Assembly: GCA_016792845.1 (NCBI GenBank)
Contig: JAEUKH010000040.1
Location: 1-64,000 of the forward strand
Direction of reading: 5' to 3'
Length of the DNA: 64,000 bases
Origin: Myxococcales bacterium
Lineage (GTDB): Bacteria > Myxococcota_A > Polyangia > Polyangiales > Ga0077539
Below the pieces are notes generated by a model. That model was not told the origin of the DNA, searched no databases, and was given only the letters and a program-made list of their open reading frames with translations. This document shows, piece by piece, positions 9,073 through 18,404 of this stretch (positions are counted from its first letter, which is position 1; the number at the start of each line of letters is the position of its first letter). Position numbers and translations under genes: made by a program.

Positions 9073-10203
9073 ATGCAACGCTCTCTCGAAGACCTCATCA
9101 GTACGCGTCGTGTGATCGTGACCGTGGGCTGCGGCGGCGTGGGCAAGACCACCGTCGCCGCGGCGGTGGCGCTCGCGGCGGCCCGAAAGGGTCGTCGGGT
9201 GCTCTGCCTCACCATCGACCCGGCCAAGCGCCTCGCGACCTCACTCGGCCTGAAAGAGATGCGCGCTGAGGCCCAGACGGTGCCGCCCGAGCTGTGGGGG
9301 CAGCCCGAGTCTACGGGCGGGGCGCTCACCGCGATGATGCTCGACGTGCGCGGCACGTTCGATGAGCTCGTGACCCGCCACGCGTCGTCGCCCGAGGTGC
9401 GCGACCGCATCCTCTCGAACCGCATCTACCGCGAGGTCGCCGGCAACCTCGCCGGCACGCCCGAGTACATGGCGATGGAGAAGCTCCACGCCGTGCGCGA
9501 CGACCCGCGCTACGACCTCATCGTGCTCGATACGCCGCCCACGTCGAACGCGCTCGATTTTCTCGACGCCCCCGACAAGATGATCGACGCGATGGATTCA
9601 CCGGCCGTGAAGGCCTTTGTGACGGCGTTTCAGCGCGGGGGCTCGCTCTCGCTGAGCTTCCTCTCGCGGGCGATGGCGAAGGTGCTGCAGGGCCTCTCGA
9701 CCTTCACGGGCGGCGGGTTTCTAGAGCAGATTGCGGAGTTTCTCTCTGACCTCCAGGGCCTCTTCGGCGGCTTCCGCGAGCGCGCCTCGAAGGTGCGAGA
9801 GTCGCTCGCGGCCCGCGATGTTGCCTTTGTGCTTGTCACCAGCACCGACCCGATGGCCGTGGGCGAGGCGATGTTCTTCGCCGAGCGGCTCCAGCAGAAC
9901 GGCATGGTCGCCGAGGCGGTGGTGATGAACCGCGTGCGGTCGCTCCCCGAGCAGGCGCCGCCCTCGGCCGATCGCCTGGCGGGCATCCTCGGTGAGGCGG
10001 GTGTCGAGCCCGCGCAAGAGCTCGGCAACGCGTTCTCGAAGTCCTGGCGCGACGCCCAGGTGTGGGCCCGCCGCGACGCCCAGGAGGTCGCCCGGGTCGC
10101 GCGCGATTTCGCGGCCGTTCCGCGCCATGTGGTGGTGCCCGCGCTCGACGAAGATGTGTATGACATCGCAGCGCTTACGCACGTCGCCGCTTGTTTGGTG
10201 TAG
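9073..10203 (+). CDS. ArsA/GET3-family ATPase
   Basis: A 376-residue deviant-Walker ATPase. The P-loop CGGVGKTTVAAAVALAA (about residues 16-32) carries the signature GKT, switch I reads LTIDPAKRLATSLGL, and the ADP-contact region reads DTPPTSNALDFLDAP. There is a single nucleotide domain, so it should act as a homodimer like Get3 rather than the fused ArsA pump. No arsenite-binding Cys triad or ars genes are nearby, so arsenic resistance is not supported. In myxobacteria such proteins are common and mostly uncharacterised. It follows the kelch gene by 45 bp on the same strand. Confidence 0.88.
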   Translation: MQRSLEDLISTRRVIVTVGCGGVGKTTVAAAVALAAARKGRRVLCLTIDPAKRLATSLGLKEMRAEAQTVPPELWGQPESTGGALTAMMLDVRGTFDELVTRHASSPEVRDRILSNRIYREVAGNLAGTPEYMAMEKLHAVRDDPRYDLIVLDTPPTSNALDFLDAPDKMIDAMDSPAVKAFVTAFQRGGSLSLSFLSRAMAKVLQGLSTFTGGGFLEQIAEFLSDLQGLFGGFRERASKVRESLAARDVAFVLVTSTDPMAVGEAMFFAERLQQNGMVAEAVVMNRVRSLPEQAPPSADRLAGILGEAGVEPAQELGNAFSKSWRDAQVWARRDAQEVARVARDFAAVPRHVVVPALDEDVYDIAALTHVAACLV

Positions 10204-10225
10204 GCGGCGCTTGGGCGGGTGACCG

Positions 10226-11973
10226 TCAGGGCAGCTGAGACGCGGCCGAGGGCGTGATCCGTTCGCGCACCCCGAAGGCGCTGCCGCCGACCACGAGGGT
10301 CGCCGTGTCTGCCCCGGTGCGGAGTACGAGGTCTTCGAGCCCATCACCGTTGAAGTCTTGGGCGCTCATCGCGAGCGCCGCGGGGGCGCCGGTCAGCGCG
10401 GTCGTCGCGGGCGAACCGAACGAGGCGACTTGGGCGGTGCCGGGCCGAAGCGTCACGGCCGCAGGCGCTTGCGAGACGATGACCGCGTCGGTGAGCCCGT
10501 CGCCGTTGAAGTCGCCGAAGCGTGAGGGGGCGCCGTCGAGGCTGAACGCCGTCGTGTCCGTGAGCAGGGTCGCGTTGCCAAGAACGTAGTACCGCTGCCC
10601 GGGCACGATCAGCTCGCCGCGGCCGTCGCCGGTGATGTCTGCAAAGAACGCGTCGGCCAGGCTGGCGCGCAAGGTGGTCTCGACAGGCATGAGCGTGGCC
10701 CCGCGGGTGTGGCCGCGCACCAATGCGAGGTGTCCGTCGCGCCGCTGAACCCAGAAGTCGCTCAGCCCGTCGCCGTCGAAGTCGCCGCCCCCGAGCGCGC
10801 CGACGACCCCGCCCGAGCCGAGCTCAAGCGGCGACAAGACAAGGTCGGCAGCGCGGTGTCCGTAGCCCAGCGTGATGGCATCGTCGGCGCCGATGGCGAC
10901 GTCTGGGAGGCCGTCGCCGTCAGTGTCTCCGAGGGCCTCGACCCAACGACCGAATCCGGGCTGCGACGCCGTGAAGGTGTTCAACGGAGGGAGCCGTGTC
11001 AGCAACGCAGCGCCCCGCAGGACGTCGATGCGACCGAGGCTGGGTTCACCCAGCACCAGGTCAGAGAAGCCGTCGTCGTTGAGGTCTCCGACGCTTCGCA
11101 TCACCCGCCCGAAGCCCGACGCCGCGGGGCCCACCACGGTGGTCTCTTGGGCGTCGAGACCGGCCGCCGAGCCGAGGCGAATGATCACCCGGTCGCGCTC
11201 AGGCTGGCCGACGATCAGCTCGCCGTACGCGTCGCCGTTCAGGCTCGTGGCGCAGAGCGGCGCGAAGGGCGCGTTGCCGTCTCCGGTCGCGACGACGTGC
11301 ATGCGCGGCGCACCCGCCACCGCCGAGGGTTGCCCCTGTTCGATCGAACGGAGCCGCCAGAACACAACGCCCGACGGCAGCGGCAGCGTCGGGGTGTACT
11401 CGCGCGCCTGCGCGAGGTCGACGGCTTGCGAGATGCGCGTGCAGGTCGGGTCTTCACAGAGCTCCACCGCGTCGCGCCGGTGCTACCGGGTTGCCAACGA
11501 AACCGAGGCCGACGCGTGCCCGCGCGCGCGAAGGCCAAGGGGCTCACGGCCGCGGGCGCGAAGGTGCGGCTGCATCGCGAGCCCTGCCAGCCGTAGCCTG
11601 CCTCACACGACGTCACGCAGGGCCCGGCCACACAACCGACCAGGTCGCCCTCGCCGGCCTGGCACGCGCGCCCGCAGGCGCCGCAGTGCGCGACGCTGCG
11701 GTCGAGGTCAACGCACGCGCCCTCGCAGCGAACGTTCGGCACCGCACAGGTGTCGGTCGTAGGCCCGGCATCGCGTGGGGGCGGTGCGGCGTCAGCCTCT
11801 GCGGTGTCGGCCTCAGATGCATCGACTCGGAGAGAGGCGTCGACCTCGCTGTCGCGTGTCGTGTCGTTGTACGAAGCGTCAACCCCAGCGGCCGTGCGGA
11901 TCTCGGGGAGACAACCCGCACAGCGCCCGAACGCAACAAACCACCGGCGCACGCGCGGACCCATTGTTCGCAT
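10226..11973 (-). pseudogene. FG-GAP repeat surface protein, frameshifted
   Basis: Two overlapping frames on the same strand make one protein of the myxobacterial FG-GAP family. The first (from 11973) gives an export-type N-terminus, an Asp/Ala-rich stretch with repeated DAS, and a Cys-rich module (CAVPNVRCEGACVD to GYGWQGSRC) and ends PRFRWQPGSTGA. The second frame resumes with AVELCEDPTCTRI, then PSGVVFWRLRS, and seven or so FG-GAP blades marked by DxNxDGxxD calcium motifs (DLNDDGFSD, DFDGDGLSD, DFNGDGLTD, DFNGDGLED). The join near 11468-11480 needs one missing base (GCGAC where GCGGAC or similar would restore frame). This is either a real inactivating mutation or a sequencing error; the rest of the protein looks intact. 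Confidence 0.85.
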
Positions 11974-12055
11974 CCGAACGAATGTATCTCAACACGGCCA
12001 CCTGCAACGCCCCCTCGCAGACGATGACGGTCGAATTCCAGTGAGCCGTGCGGTG

Positions 12056-13306
12056 TCAGCGCACCGCCGGGTTGCGAAACTCGAACGGTGCGCGCACCCG
12101 CAGGCTGCTCCACCCGAGTGACGGCGGAATCGGCGGCAACCGAGCCCCCGAAATCGCGCGTAGCACATTCGCGTCGAAGGCATCGACGCCGCTCCGGCGC
12201 TGAACCTCGACCCCGCGCACGGCCCCGTCGCGCTCGATCACGAAGCCTAGAATCACCGTGCCTTGCCGCAGCCGCAGGGCCTCCTCGCGCGGGAAGGCGT
12301 CTGCCCAGAGCGGCCGAAGGCGCCGACGGATCTCTGCGAAATACCGCGCGAACCGAGGGTCTGCGTCGTCGAGCGAGTACCATCCGGCGCCCTCTCCGTA
12401 CGCCCGGGCGCGCCCTCCGCGGCCGACCTCGGCGCCGCTGCCGGGGTCGCCGCCGCCGCCCGCCCCGCCCTCACCCGCCCCACGACGCGGGCCGTCTTGG
12501 ACGCTCGCCACCGTCGCGTTGCGCAAGAGCGAGGCGGCCAGAAGGTCAGCCTCCAGGTTGTCGCGGGGCGTCGGCGTCGCCACATCGGCGCTCGTCGACG
12601 CGTGGCCCGCGAGGAGCACCGGCCTGCCCGTACGAGAAGGGCCCGTGCGCGCCCGAGTCGTGCTGCCTTGGGGTGTCACCCCGTCGGGTGGGCGTGGCGT
12701 CGCTCCTGGGGCGGGCAGGGGGCTCTGGCGGGGTGTGTCGCCCTGGGCGAGGGGGGTCTCGGCGGCGCCGGGCTCGCGCGGAGGGCGCTGGGTGCTCGCG
12801 CCCTCTCGCGGCGCCTCGGGCGCTGGGCGCAGGCGAAAGAGGAAGACGCCGTCGCCGGTGCCGAGCCAAGGGTCTTCGTTCGGGTTCGGGGTTCGCCGCT
12901 CGTCTTGGGGCGAGGCGCGGTCGCGGGCCGTCCGGATGCGCTGCTCTTGGGTCGCGCCGACGGCGTTGGCCTCTCGGTTTTCGAGGTTGACGCGCTCGGC
13001 CCTGGGCGCGAGGAGGCGACCCGCGGTGAGGCTCTGCCCGTCGCCTCCGCCGCCTGCGCGGTCGGCGTTGAGGTTCTGGGCGCTGCGTGAGCCGCCGCGG
13101 ACGAGGGGCGCGCTGCGGCCTGCGATGGGTGCGTCGCCCGAGACCGCGGTCGCGGGGGCGTCGAAGCTGACCAGGGCCTCGGAGCGGAGCGGGGACGCGG
13201 GGCGCGGGGCCTTGGCGGTCACCCGAGCGCCGACGGCGAGGATGGTGCCGTGGACGAGCAACGAGAGGAGCCACCACGGGCTCAGGGGTGCGCGGCGTCG
13301 GGGCAT
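12056..13306 (-). CDS. TonB C-terminal-domain protein
   Basis: A 416-residue protein with one N-terminal membrane helix (WWLLSLLVHGTILAVGARV), a long Pro/Arg/Gly-rich periplasmic spacer, and a C-terminal TonB-like domain: YFAEIRRRLRPLWADAF, then GTVILGFVIERDGAVRGVEV and FDANVLRAISGARLPPIPPS. TonB-type domains pass inner-membrane energy to outer-membrane receptors or gliding machinery; no ExbB/ExbD is adjacent. The start was set at the second Met (13306), just before the positively charged lead of the helix; 13324 is possible. It diverges from the first glycosidase gene. Confidence 0.85.
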   Translation of the reverse strand: MPRRRAPLSPWWLLSLLVHGTILAVGARVTAKAPRPASPLRSEALVSFDAPATAVSGDAPIAGRSAPLVRGGSRSAQNLNADRAGGGGDGQSLTAGRLLAPRAERVNLENREANAVGATQEQRIRTARDRASPQDERRTPNPNEDPWLGTGDGVFLFRLRPAPEAPREGASTQRPPREPGAAETPLAQGDTPRQSPLPAPGATPRPPDGVTPQGSTTRARTGPSRTGRPVLLAGHASTSADVATPTPRDNLEADLLAASLLRNATVASVQDGPRRGAGEGGAGGGGDPGSGAEVGRGGRARAYGEGAGWYSLDDADPRFARYFAEIRRRLRPLWADAFPREEALRLRQGTVILGFVIERDGAVRGVEVQRRSGVDAFDANVLRAISGARLPPIPPSLGWSSLRVRAPFEFRNPAVR

Positions 13307-13511
13307 GGATGCGTTGCGACGCATGGGGCGGGGTGAAAGTTCCCACGCGGGGTGGCGCGTGTCGACGCGGCGGTGCGGGGCCGCGGCGCCGCGCAGAATG
13401 TGCCAGAGCTCTCGGCGTCTTTGCGGGCCCCCTCACGCGACCTCGGCAACTATTCTGCCAATCTTGCAAACAGTTGGACGTCGCGCGCGCCGCGGTGTCT
13501 TCGATGGGCCC

Positions 13512-14807
13512 ATGCGAACGATGCACCGAGCCCTCGGCGTGGCACTGTCTTGCTTGACCCTCGCGTCGACGGCCCAGGCCCTCGACCTCTGGTCGGCGCC
13601 GCACGCCGGGCTCCGGCACCTGCACCGCTTCGGCAACGGGCAAGACCTGCATGTGATGCTCGTCGACCTCGACAACCCCGAGGTGGCCGTGGTGGCGACC
13701 CGGCCCGAAGACCGCTTCATCACCACCACCGAGTTCGCCCGGCGCTACGACACCGAGGTGGCCATCAACGCCAACTTCTACGGTCGCGGCTCGTGCGGCC
13801 TCGCCATGGGCGACGGCGTGGTGTTCGAGCGCGCCTACGAAGACGGCTGCGGCGCTTCGCTCGGCTTCGGCCGCGCCAACGAGTCGTCACCCTTTGACAG
13901 CCTCAACATCCCCCGAGGCCCGGCGCCCGCGACGTGGATCCGCGAGGTCTTGAGCGGCAAGCCCTGGCTCCTGCGCGACGGCCGCGCGCCGACCGCGTGG
14001 GTGCGGCCCCAGCACATCTACCGCCCGAACCCCCGAACCGCGGTGGGGCTCACCGGCGACCGCCGCACGCTGGTGCTCCTCGCCGCCGACGGGCGACGGC
14101 CCGGGGTGCCGGGTCTCACGGGCTTTCAGCTCGTCGCGGCGCTGCGCGAATTCGGCGTCACCGACGCGGTCAACCTCGATGGCGGCGGCTCGACCACCAT
14201 GGTCGTCGACGGGCGCATCGCGAACCACCCGAGCGACCGGGTCGAGCGCTCGGTGATGACCCACCTCGGCGTGCGGGTGCGGCCCGGCGCCGTTTGGTGG
14301 GCGGGCGAGGTCACCGCCCGCGGGAGCACCCAGGACAACGGCATCGGCGAGACCCGCGAGCTCTGGGTCGAGGCGCGCAACACCGGGCGTCGCCCCTGGC
14401 GACCGGTGACCGAGGGCGGCGGCTCGCCGGTGCTAGAGCTCCACGACGGCGCGACCTCGTACACCGCCAGCGTCGACCGGCTGACCAACCCCGGCGAGGT
14501 CGGACGCTTCACCCTCCGGTGGCTCCCGCGACGCGGCGGGCAGCACCCGCTCAGGGCGCGGCTCGCGCTGCCCGACGGGGGGCTCCTGGTGGCCGACGCG
14601 CTCTCGTTCGACGTCGCGGTGCGCGACACGGTGAAGCCGCCGCCGAGCCGCCTCGCCGCGCCGCCCGCGGTGGCCACCGCAGGGCTCGGCCTCGGGGGGT
14701 GTCACACCACGCCCTCGGGCCCCACTCGCAGCGCGTGGGCCGTCCTCGGCGTGCTCGGCGCCGCGGTGGCGGCGTGCCGTCGGCGGGTGCGCGCGGTGCG
14801 GGGTTGA
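13512..14807 (+). CDS. phosphodiester glycosidase-family protein, MYXO-CTERM-like tail
   Basis: A 431-residue secreted protein. A signal peptide (MHRALGVALSCLTLASTAQA) is followed by an NAGPA/phosphodiester-glycosidase domain with family motifs VAINANFYGRGSCGLAMGDG and DAVNLDGGGSTTMVVDG. After it come an Ig-like beta module (about 260-370) and a C-terminus built like a MYXO-CTERM sorting signal: LGGC, a Thr/Pro/Ser linker, a hydrophobic helix (AWAVLGVLGAAVAACR) and an Arg-rich end. MYXO-CTERM proteins are cut at the Cys and anchored on the surface. A paralogue without the tail follows 34 bp downstream. Substrate unknown; the domain removes sugars from phosphodiester-linked or capped polymers. 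Confidence 0.87.
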   Translation: MRTMHRALGVALSCLTLASTAQALDLWSAPHAGLRHLHRFGNGQDLHVMLVDLDNPEVAVVATRPEDRFITTTEFARRYDTEVAINANFYGRGSCGLAMGDGVVFERAYEDGCGASLGFGRANESSPFDSLNIPRGPAPATWIREVLSGKPWLLRDGRAPTAWVRPQHIYRPNPRTAVGLTGDRRTLVLLAADGRRPGVPGLTGFQLVAALREFGVTDAVNLDGGGSTTMVVDGRIANHPSDRVERSVMTHLGVRVRPGAVWWAGEVTARGSTQDNGIGETRELWVEARNTGRRPWRPVTEGGGSPVLELHDGATSYTASVDRLTNPGEVGRFTLRWLPRRGGQHPLRARLALPDGGLLVADALSFDVAVRDTVKPPPSRLAAPPAVATAGLGLGGCHTTPSGPTRSAWAVLGVLGAAVAACRRRVRAVRG

Positions 14808-14841
14808 CCGCGGCGCCTCGGGCGCGCAAAACACCCGCGTT

Positions 14842-15660
14842 GTGAAGCGCTTGGTGTGGTGTCTCGCGGCCTCTCTCTTCGGGCTCCCCTCGGCCTCGGG
14901 GCTCGACCTCGTGAGCCGCCCGTACCCGTGCGTCGAGCATGTGCACCGGGTCTCGCCTGGCGTCGACGCCCACGTCGTCGTGCTCGATCTGACCTGCGCG
15001 CAGGTCGACGTGGTGGCCACCCGGCCGCGCGAGCGCCGCGCGACGGTGAGCACCTTCGTGCGCGAGTACGGCGTCGACATCGCCATCAACGCGAACTTTT
15101 ACGAAGCGAGCCCCTGCGGCGTGGCCATGGGCGACGGGCAGCTCTGGCGCGACACCTACCGCGACCGGTGCGGCGCGGCGGTGGCCTTCGGGCCCCGCGG
15201 GGGCCGAACCGCCGTGAGCTTCTTCGACACCATCGAAGACCCGCGCTCGTGCCCGTTTGATTGGGCGAGGCAGGTGGTGACGGGGTGGCCGCGGCTCCTC
15301 AACGCGGGGCGGGTGGTCTTCGAGCCCGAGGAGCCCATCGGCATGTACCGCTTTCACCCGCGCACGGCGATCGGCGCCACCCCCGGCGGGCAGCACCTCG
15401 TGCTCGCGGTGATCGACGGGCGTCGCAACGGTCTGCCCGGCATGACGAGCCTCGAAATGATCCCCCTCATGGAGGAGTTCGGCGTCTCAGACGCGATCAA
15501 CCTCGACGGCGGCGGCAGCTCAGAGCTCTACATTGGCCGCGAGGGCGGCATCGTCAACCGCCCGAGCGACGGCTACGAGCGCGCGGTGATGAACCACCTC
15601 GGCATCCGCATCACCTCGGCCCTCGGCGAGACGGGCCCCGCCGCCGGGCCCTCGCGATAG
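14842..15660 (+). CDS. phosphodiester glycosidase-family protein, short paralogue
   Basis: A 272-residue secreted paralogue of the preceding gene. It starts at a GTG (14842) with a signal peptide (MKRLVWCLAASLFGLPSASG). The same motifs follow: DIAINANFYEASPCGVAMGDG, then MTSLEMIPLMEEFGVSDAIN and NLDGGGSSELYIGR. It ends soon after the catalytic domain and lacks both the Ig-like module and the sorting tail, so it should be free in the periplasm or medium. The pair probably arose by tandem duplication followed by loss or gain of the C-terminal half. Confidence 0.87.
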   Translation: MKRLVWCLAASLFGLPSASGLDLVSRPYPCVEHVHRVSPGVDAHVVVLDLTCAQVDVVATRPRERRATVSTFVREYGVDIAINANFYEASPCGVAMGDGQLWRDTYRDRCGAAVAFGPRGGRTAVSFFDTIEDPRSCPFDWARQVVTGWPRLLNAGRVVFEPEEPIGMYRFHPRTAIGATPGGQHLVLAVIDGRRNGLPGMTSLEMIPLMEEFGVSDAINLDGGGSSELYIGREGGIVNRPSDGYERAVMNHLGIRITSALGETGPAAGPSR

Positions 15661-15741
15661 GACGCGCGCGGCCGTCGCGGTGTGACCCTCGGCACTGGGC
15701 GCTTGCGCGGGGCTGCGACGCGACGCATACCCTCGGCCGCG

Positions 15742-16638
15742 ATGCGCGAAGCGAACGAAATTGCATGGCGGGCCCTCAACGCGGGGGCTGTGATGTTCGA
15801 GGTCTCGGGCCGCGCGCTCGTGCGCGTCACGGGGCGCGACCGCGCGAGCTGGCTCAACGGGGTGGTGACCCAAGACGTGCGCCACCTCGCGACGGCGACG
15901 GGCGTGTACGCGGCGAGCGTGGCGGTGAAGGGCCGCTTGCTCGGCGACCTCATCGTGCTAGCCGAGACCGACGCCCTGGTGCTGGCGCTGCCGGCCGAGC
16001 AGGTCGACACCTTCATGGCCCATTTCGACCGCTACATCGTGATGGAAGATGTGACCCTCACGCCCGACCCCCGCGGGGTGCTCACGGTCCAGGGGCCGCG
16101 CGCGGCGGGGCTCACCGAGGGCTTCGCGGGGCGCTTCGCGGTCGATCGCCTCGGCACCGGGGGGGTCGACCTTTTGGGCGACGCCGAGACCCTGGCGGCG
16201 CACCGGGCGGCCCTCATCGCGGCGGGCGCGGTCGCGGTCGACGGGGCCACGGCGGGGGCGCTCCATGTGTTCGCGGGGCGACCGCGGTGGGGCGTCGATT
16301 TCGGGGGCGACAATTTCGTCCAAGAGGCGTCGGTGACGGCTCAGGCGGTGTCGTTTCACAAGGGTTGCTACCTCGGCCAAGAGGTGGTCTGCCGCCTCGA
16401 AATGCGGGGCCACGTTCAGAAGCAGCTCGTGACCCTGCGCCTCGCGGCGCCTGCGACGGCGGGCGCGGGGGTGTTTCACGAGGCCGCCCAGGTCGGCGCG
16501 GTGACCAGCGTCGCTTCGCGAGAGGGCCTCGACGCGGCGCTCGCGATGGTGAAATACGCCGTCGTCGACAAGGGCCTCGCGGTCACCGTCGAGGCTCAGC
16601 CCGCGCAGGTTGGCCCGGTCGGCAAGGCCGTGGCGTGA
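15742..16638 (+). CDS. ygfZ: YgfZ/GcvT-like folate-binding protein
   Basis: A 298-residue tetrahydrofolate-binding protein of the YgfZ branch of the GcvT fold, involved in maturation or repair of certain Fe-S enzymes. The diagnostic motif KGCYLGQEVVCR is present (about residue 211) with its conserved Cys, and the N-terminal half carries RVTGRDRASWLNGVVTQDV, as expected for folate binding. The start was placed at ATG 15742; the longer frame from a GTG at 15682 begins in weak sequence. The next gene overlaps its stop by four bases (GTGA), so they are translationally coupled. Confidence 0.88.
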   Translation: MREANEIAWRALNAGAVMFEVSGRALVRVTGRDRASWLNGVVTQDVRHLATATGVYAASVAVKGRLLGDLIVLAETDALVLALPAEQVDTFMAHFDRYIVMEDVTLTPDPRGVLTVQGPRAAGLTEGFAGRFAVDRLGTGGVDLLGDAETLAAHRAALIAAGAVAVDGATAGALHVFAGRPRWGVDFGGDNFVQEASVTAQAVSFHKGCYLGQEVVCRLEMRGHVQKQLVTLRLAAPATAGAGVFHEAAQVGAVTSVASREGLDAALAMVKYAVVDKGLAVTVEAQPAQVGPVGKAVA

Positions 16639-17180
16639 GAGGGGCCCTCGCCCTCGTCGGCCTCGTGGCCTGCGCCTCTGCGACCCGGTCGCCCCGCGGG
16701 GTCGTGCGCGATTTCGACGGCCCCGACGGCGCCGCCCCTGACAGCGCTTCGGTCGACGCGGCGTCTGCGCCCTCGGTCGATGCGGGCCCCGAGGTCGACG
16801 CGGGGCTCGCGCGGCGGTCAAACCCCGAGGTCGCGTGGCTGGTGGCGCACCTCGCCGACGACCCGATTCCGACGCGGCCCACCGAGAGCGTCGCGGGGCG
16901 TCGGCTCATCAGCTTCGGCGCCGAGGCCGTGGTGCCCGTGGTCGAGGTCTTTCGCGTCGCTGACCTCCGCCGCGTGCCCTTCGCGCGACGCGTGATCGCC
17001 TCGGTCGTGCTGCGCCAATGCGGCGGCGACTCGGCGCGCGCACACCAGCGCATCGCGTCTTGGTCGGCGCCCTATGACGGCGGCACGGGCCTCGAATCGC
17101 TCGGCACACGGTGGCCCGCCGAGACCGTCGAGCGGCTGCGGGCATGGGCCCTCCGGGGCGCGCCCTGCGACGTTGAGTAA
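16635..17180 (+). CDS. lipoprotein of unknown function
   Basis: A 181-residue lipoprotein. The GTG at 16635 overlaps the ygfZ stop (GTGA) and yields MRGALALVGLVACASATR, a good lipobox (LVAC) with lipidated Cys about residue 13. An Asp/Ala/Ser-rich spacer with VDA repeats comes next, then a mostly helical domain (SNPEVAWLVAHLADDPIP onward) with two Cys that may pair (LRQCGGD and APCDVE). HEAT-like helix pairs are possible. The start choice rests on the coupled overlap and the lipobox. Function is unknown. Convergent with hisZ, 15 bp apart. Confidence 0.78.
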   Translation: MRGALALVGLVACASATRSPRGVVRDFDGPDGAAPDSASVDAASAPSVDAGPEVDAGLARRSNPEVAWLVAHLADDPIPTRPTESVAGRRLISFGAEAVVPVVEVFRVADLRRVPFARRVIASVVLRQCGGDSARAHQRIASWSAPYDGGTGLESLGTRWPAETVERLRAWALRGAPCDVE

Positions 17181-17195
17181 CTTATTGAAATAGCT

Positions 17196-18335
17196 TCACT
17201 TTTCGCTGACTCGGTGCACCGCGTCGAAGGGGCCCGAGGCGGCGAGGGCGTCGGCCCGGGCGGGGTCGTCGTCGACCTCGGTGACCGCAGCGCCTTCGGC
17301 GCGCAGCGCGGCGGCCATGGGCCTTCGCGCGGAGCGGGGGCCGATCACCAAGACGCTTCGGCGCGGGGGTTCGAGGGGCCCGAGACCTTGGGCGGCGCGC
17401 GCGGCCTCGACGGCTTCGAGGTCGATCGCCGCGCCGGTGGCAGCGCGGGGCGCGCCGTAGCGCCCGAGGAGCCCGTCGTAGCGCCCGCCCGCCGCCAGCG
17501 GGGTCGCCACGTCGGCCGAGAGCACTTGAAAGAACACGCCGGTGTAGTACCCGCGGCCCCTGAGCTCGCCGAGGTCGACGAGCACCTCGGCGGCCCCGTC
17601 GAGCCCCGCGGCCACGGCGGTGAGGGCGGCCTCGACGCTGCCCTCGGGGCCCGCGAGCGACCGCCACGGGCCGCGCTGCGAGAGCCTGCGGTCGAGGGCG
17701 TGGGCGAGGGGACTCTGAGCGCCGAGGAGCGCGCGGTAGGCGGCCCCGTCACGCGCCGCCACGGCCTCGATGACGTCGGCTCGCAAGCCATGGGCGACCC
17801 GGTCGATCACGTCGTCGAGCGCGGCGGCGTGCGAGAGCTCGACCACGAGGTCGCGGAGCCCGAGGGCCCTGAGGGTCGCGAGGGTGGCGTCGATGACCTC
17901 GACGTCGGCGTCGGGGTGATCCCAGCCGATGCACTCGATGCCGGCCTGGGCGAGCTGACGTTGGCGCCGGGCGCGGCCTGAAGGGCGACGCACGACGCTG
18001 CCCTCGTACGCGAGGCGCAGCGGGCCCGGGTGCGCGGCGAACCGTGTCGCGGCGACCCGCGCGATCTGCGGCGTCATGTCGGGTCGGAGCACCATCACCT
18101 CGCCCGAGTCAGGGTCGAGGAAGCGCACAAGCTCGCGCCGCGCCATGCCCCCGAGGCCCCGCACGATGGTGTCTTCGTGCTCGTAGGCCGGGAGCCCCAC
18201 GAGCGCGTAGCCGTAGCGCCCCCAGGTGTCGAGGGCCACCCGCGCCAGGGCCCGGCGGTGCGAGGCCCTGGGCGGCAAGAGGTCGCGCATCCCCGCGGGC
18301 AGGCCGATCGAGAGTGGCTGCTTCGGGTTCGACAT
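17196..18335 (-). CDS. hisZ: ATP phosphoribosyltransferase regulatory subunit
   Basis: A 379-residue HisRS-like paralogue that activates short-form HisG in histidine synthesis and senses histidine. It begins GLPAGMRDLLPP, has the class II synthetase core (LRPDMTPQIARVAATRF, motif 2-like RLAYEGSVVRRP, QAGIECIGWD) and the C-terminal GGRYDGLLGRYG. There is no anticodon-binding domain and the length suits HisZ rather than HisRS (over 400). No other his gene is near, so hisG must be elsewhere. Divergent from serC with a 69-bp shared upstream region. Confidence 0.9.
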   Translation of the reverse strand: MSNPKQPLSIGLPAGMRDLLPPRASHRRALARVALDTWGRYGYALVGLPAYEHEDTIVRGLGGMARRELVRFLDPDSGEVMVLRPDMTPQIARVAATRFAAHPGPLRLAYEGSVVRRPSGRARRQRQLAQAGIECIGWDHPDADVEVIDATLATLRALGLRDLVVELSHAAALDDVIDRVAHGLRADVIEAVAARDGAAYRALLGAQSPLAHALDRRLSQRGPWRSLAGPEGSVEAALTAVAAGLDGAAEVLVDLGELRGRGYYTGVFFQVLSADVATPLAAGGRYDGLLGRYGAPRAATGAAIDLEAVEAARAAQGLGPLEPPRRSVLVIGPRSARRPMAAALRAEGAAVTEVDDDPARADALAASGPFDAVHRVSEK

Positions 18336-18404
18336 CGGAGCGAGTGTCTACCTGTGCGAAGGGCCTCCCGTCGATGGCTGAGTCGTGGCAGCGTCGGCGG
18401 CGCC

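Noticed and set aside
9073-10203. Arsenite efflux ATPase ArsA
   Set aside because: It has a single nucleotide domain, no arsenic-binding Cys triad and no ars genes nearby.
10185-10209. Terminator between ArsA-type and FG-GAP genes
   Set aside because: Only a 6-bp stem with a 13-base loop overlapping the stop codon; chance pairing is likely at this GC content.
12258-13511. Long N-terminal extension of the first glycosidase
   Set aside because: The upstream 418 codons in this frame are the antisense of the TonB-type gene and lack family features. A signal peptide begins at the ATG at 13512.
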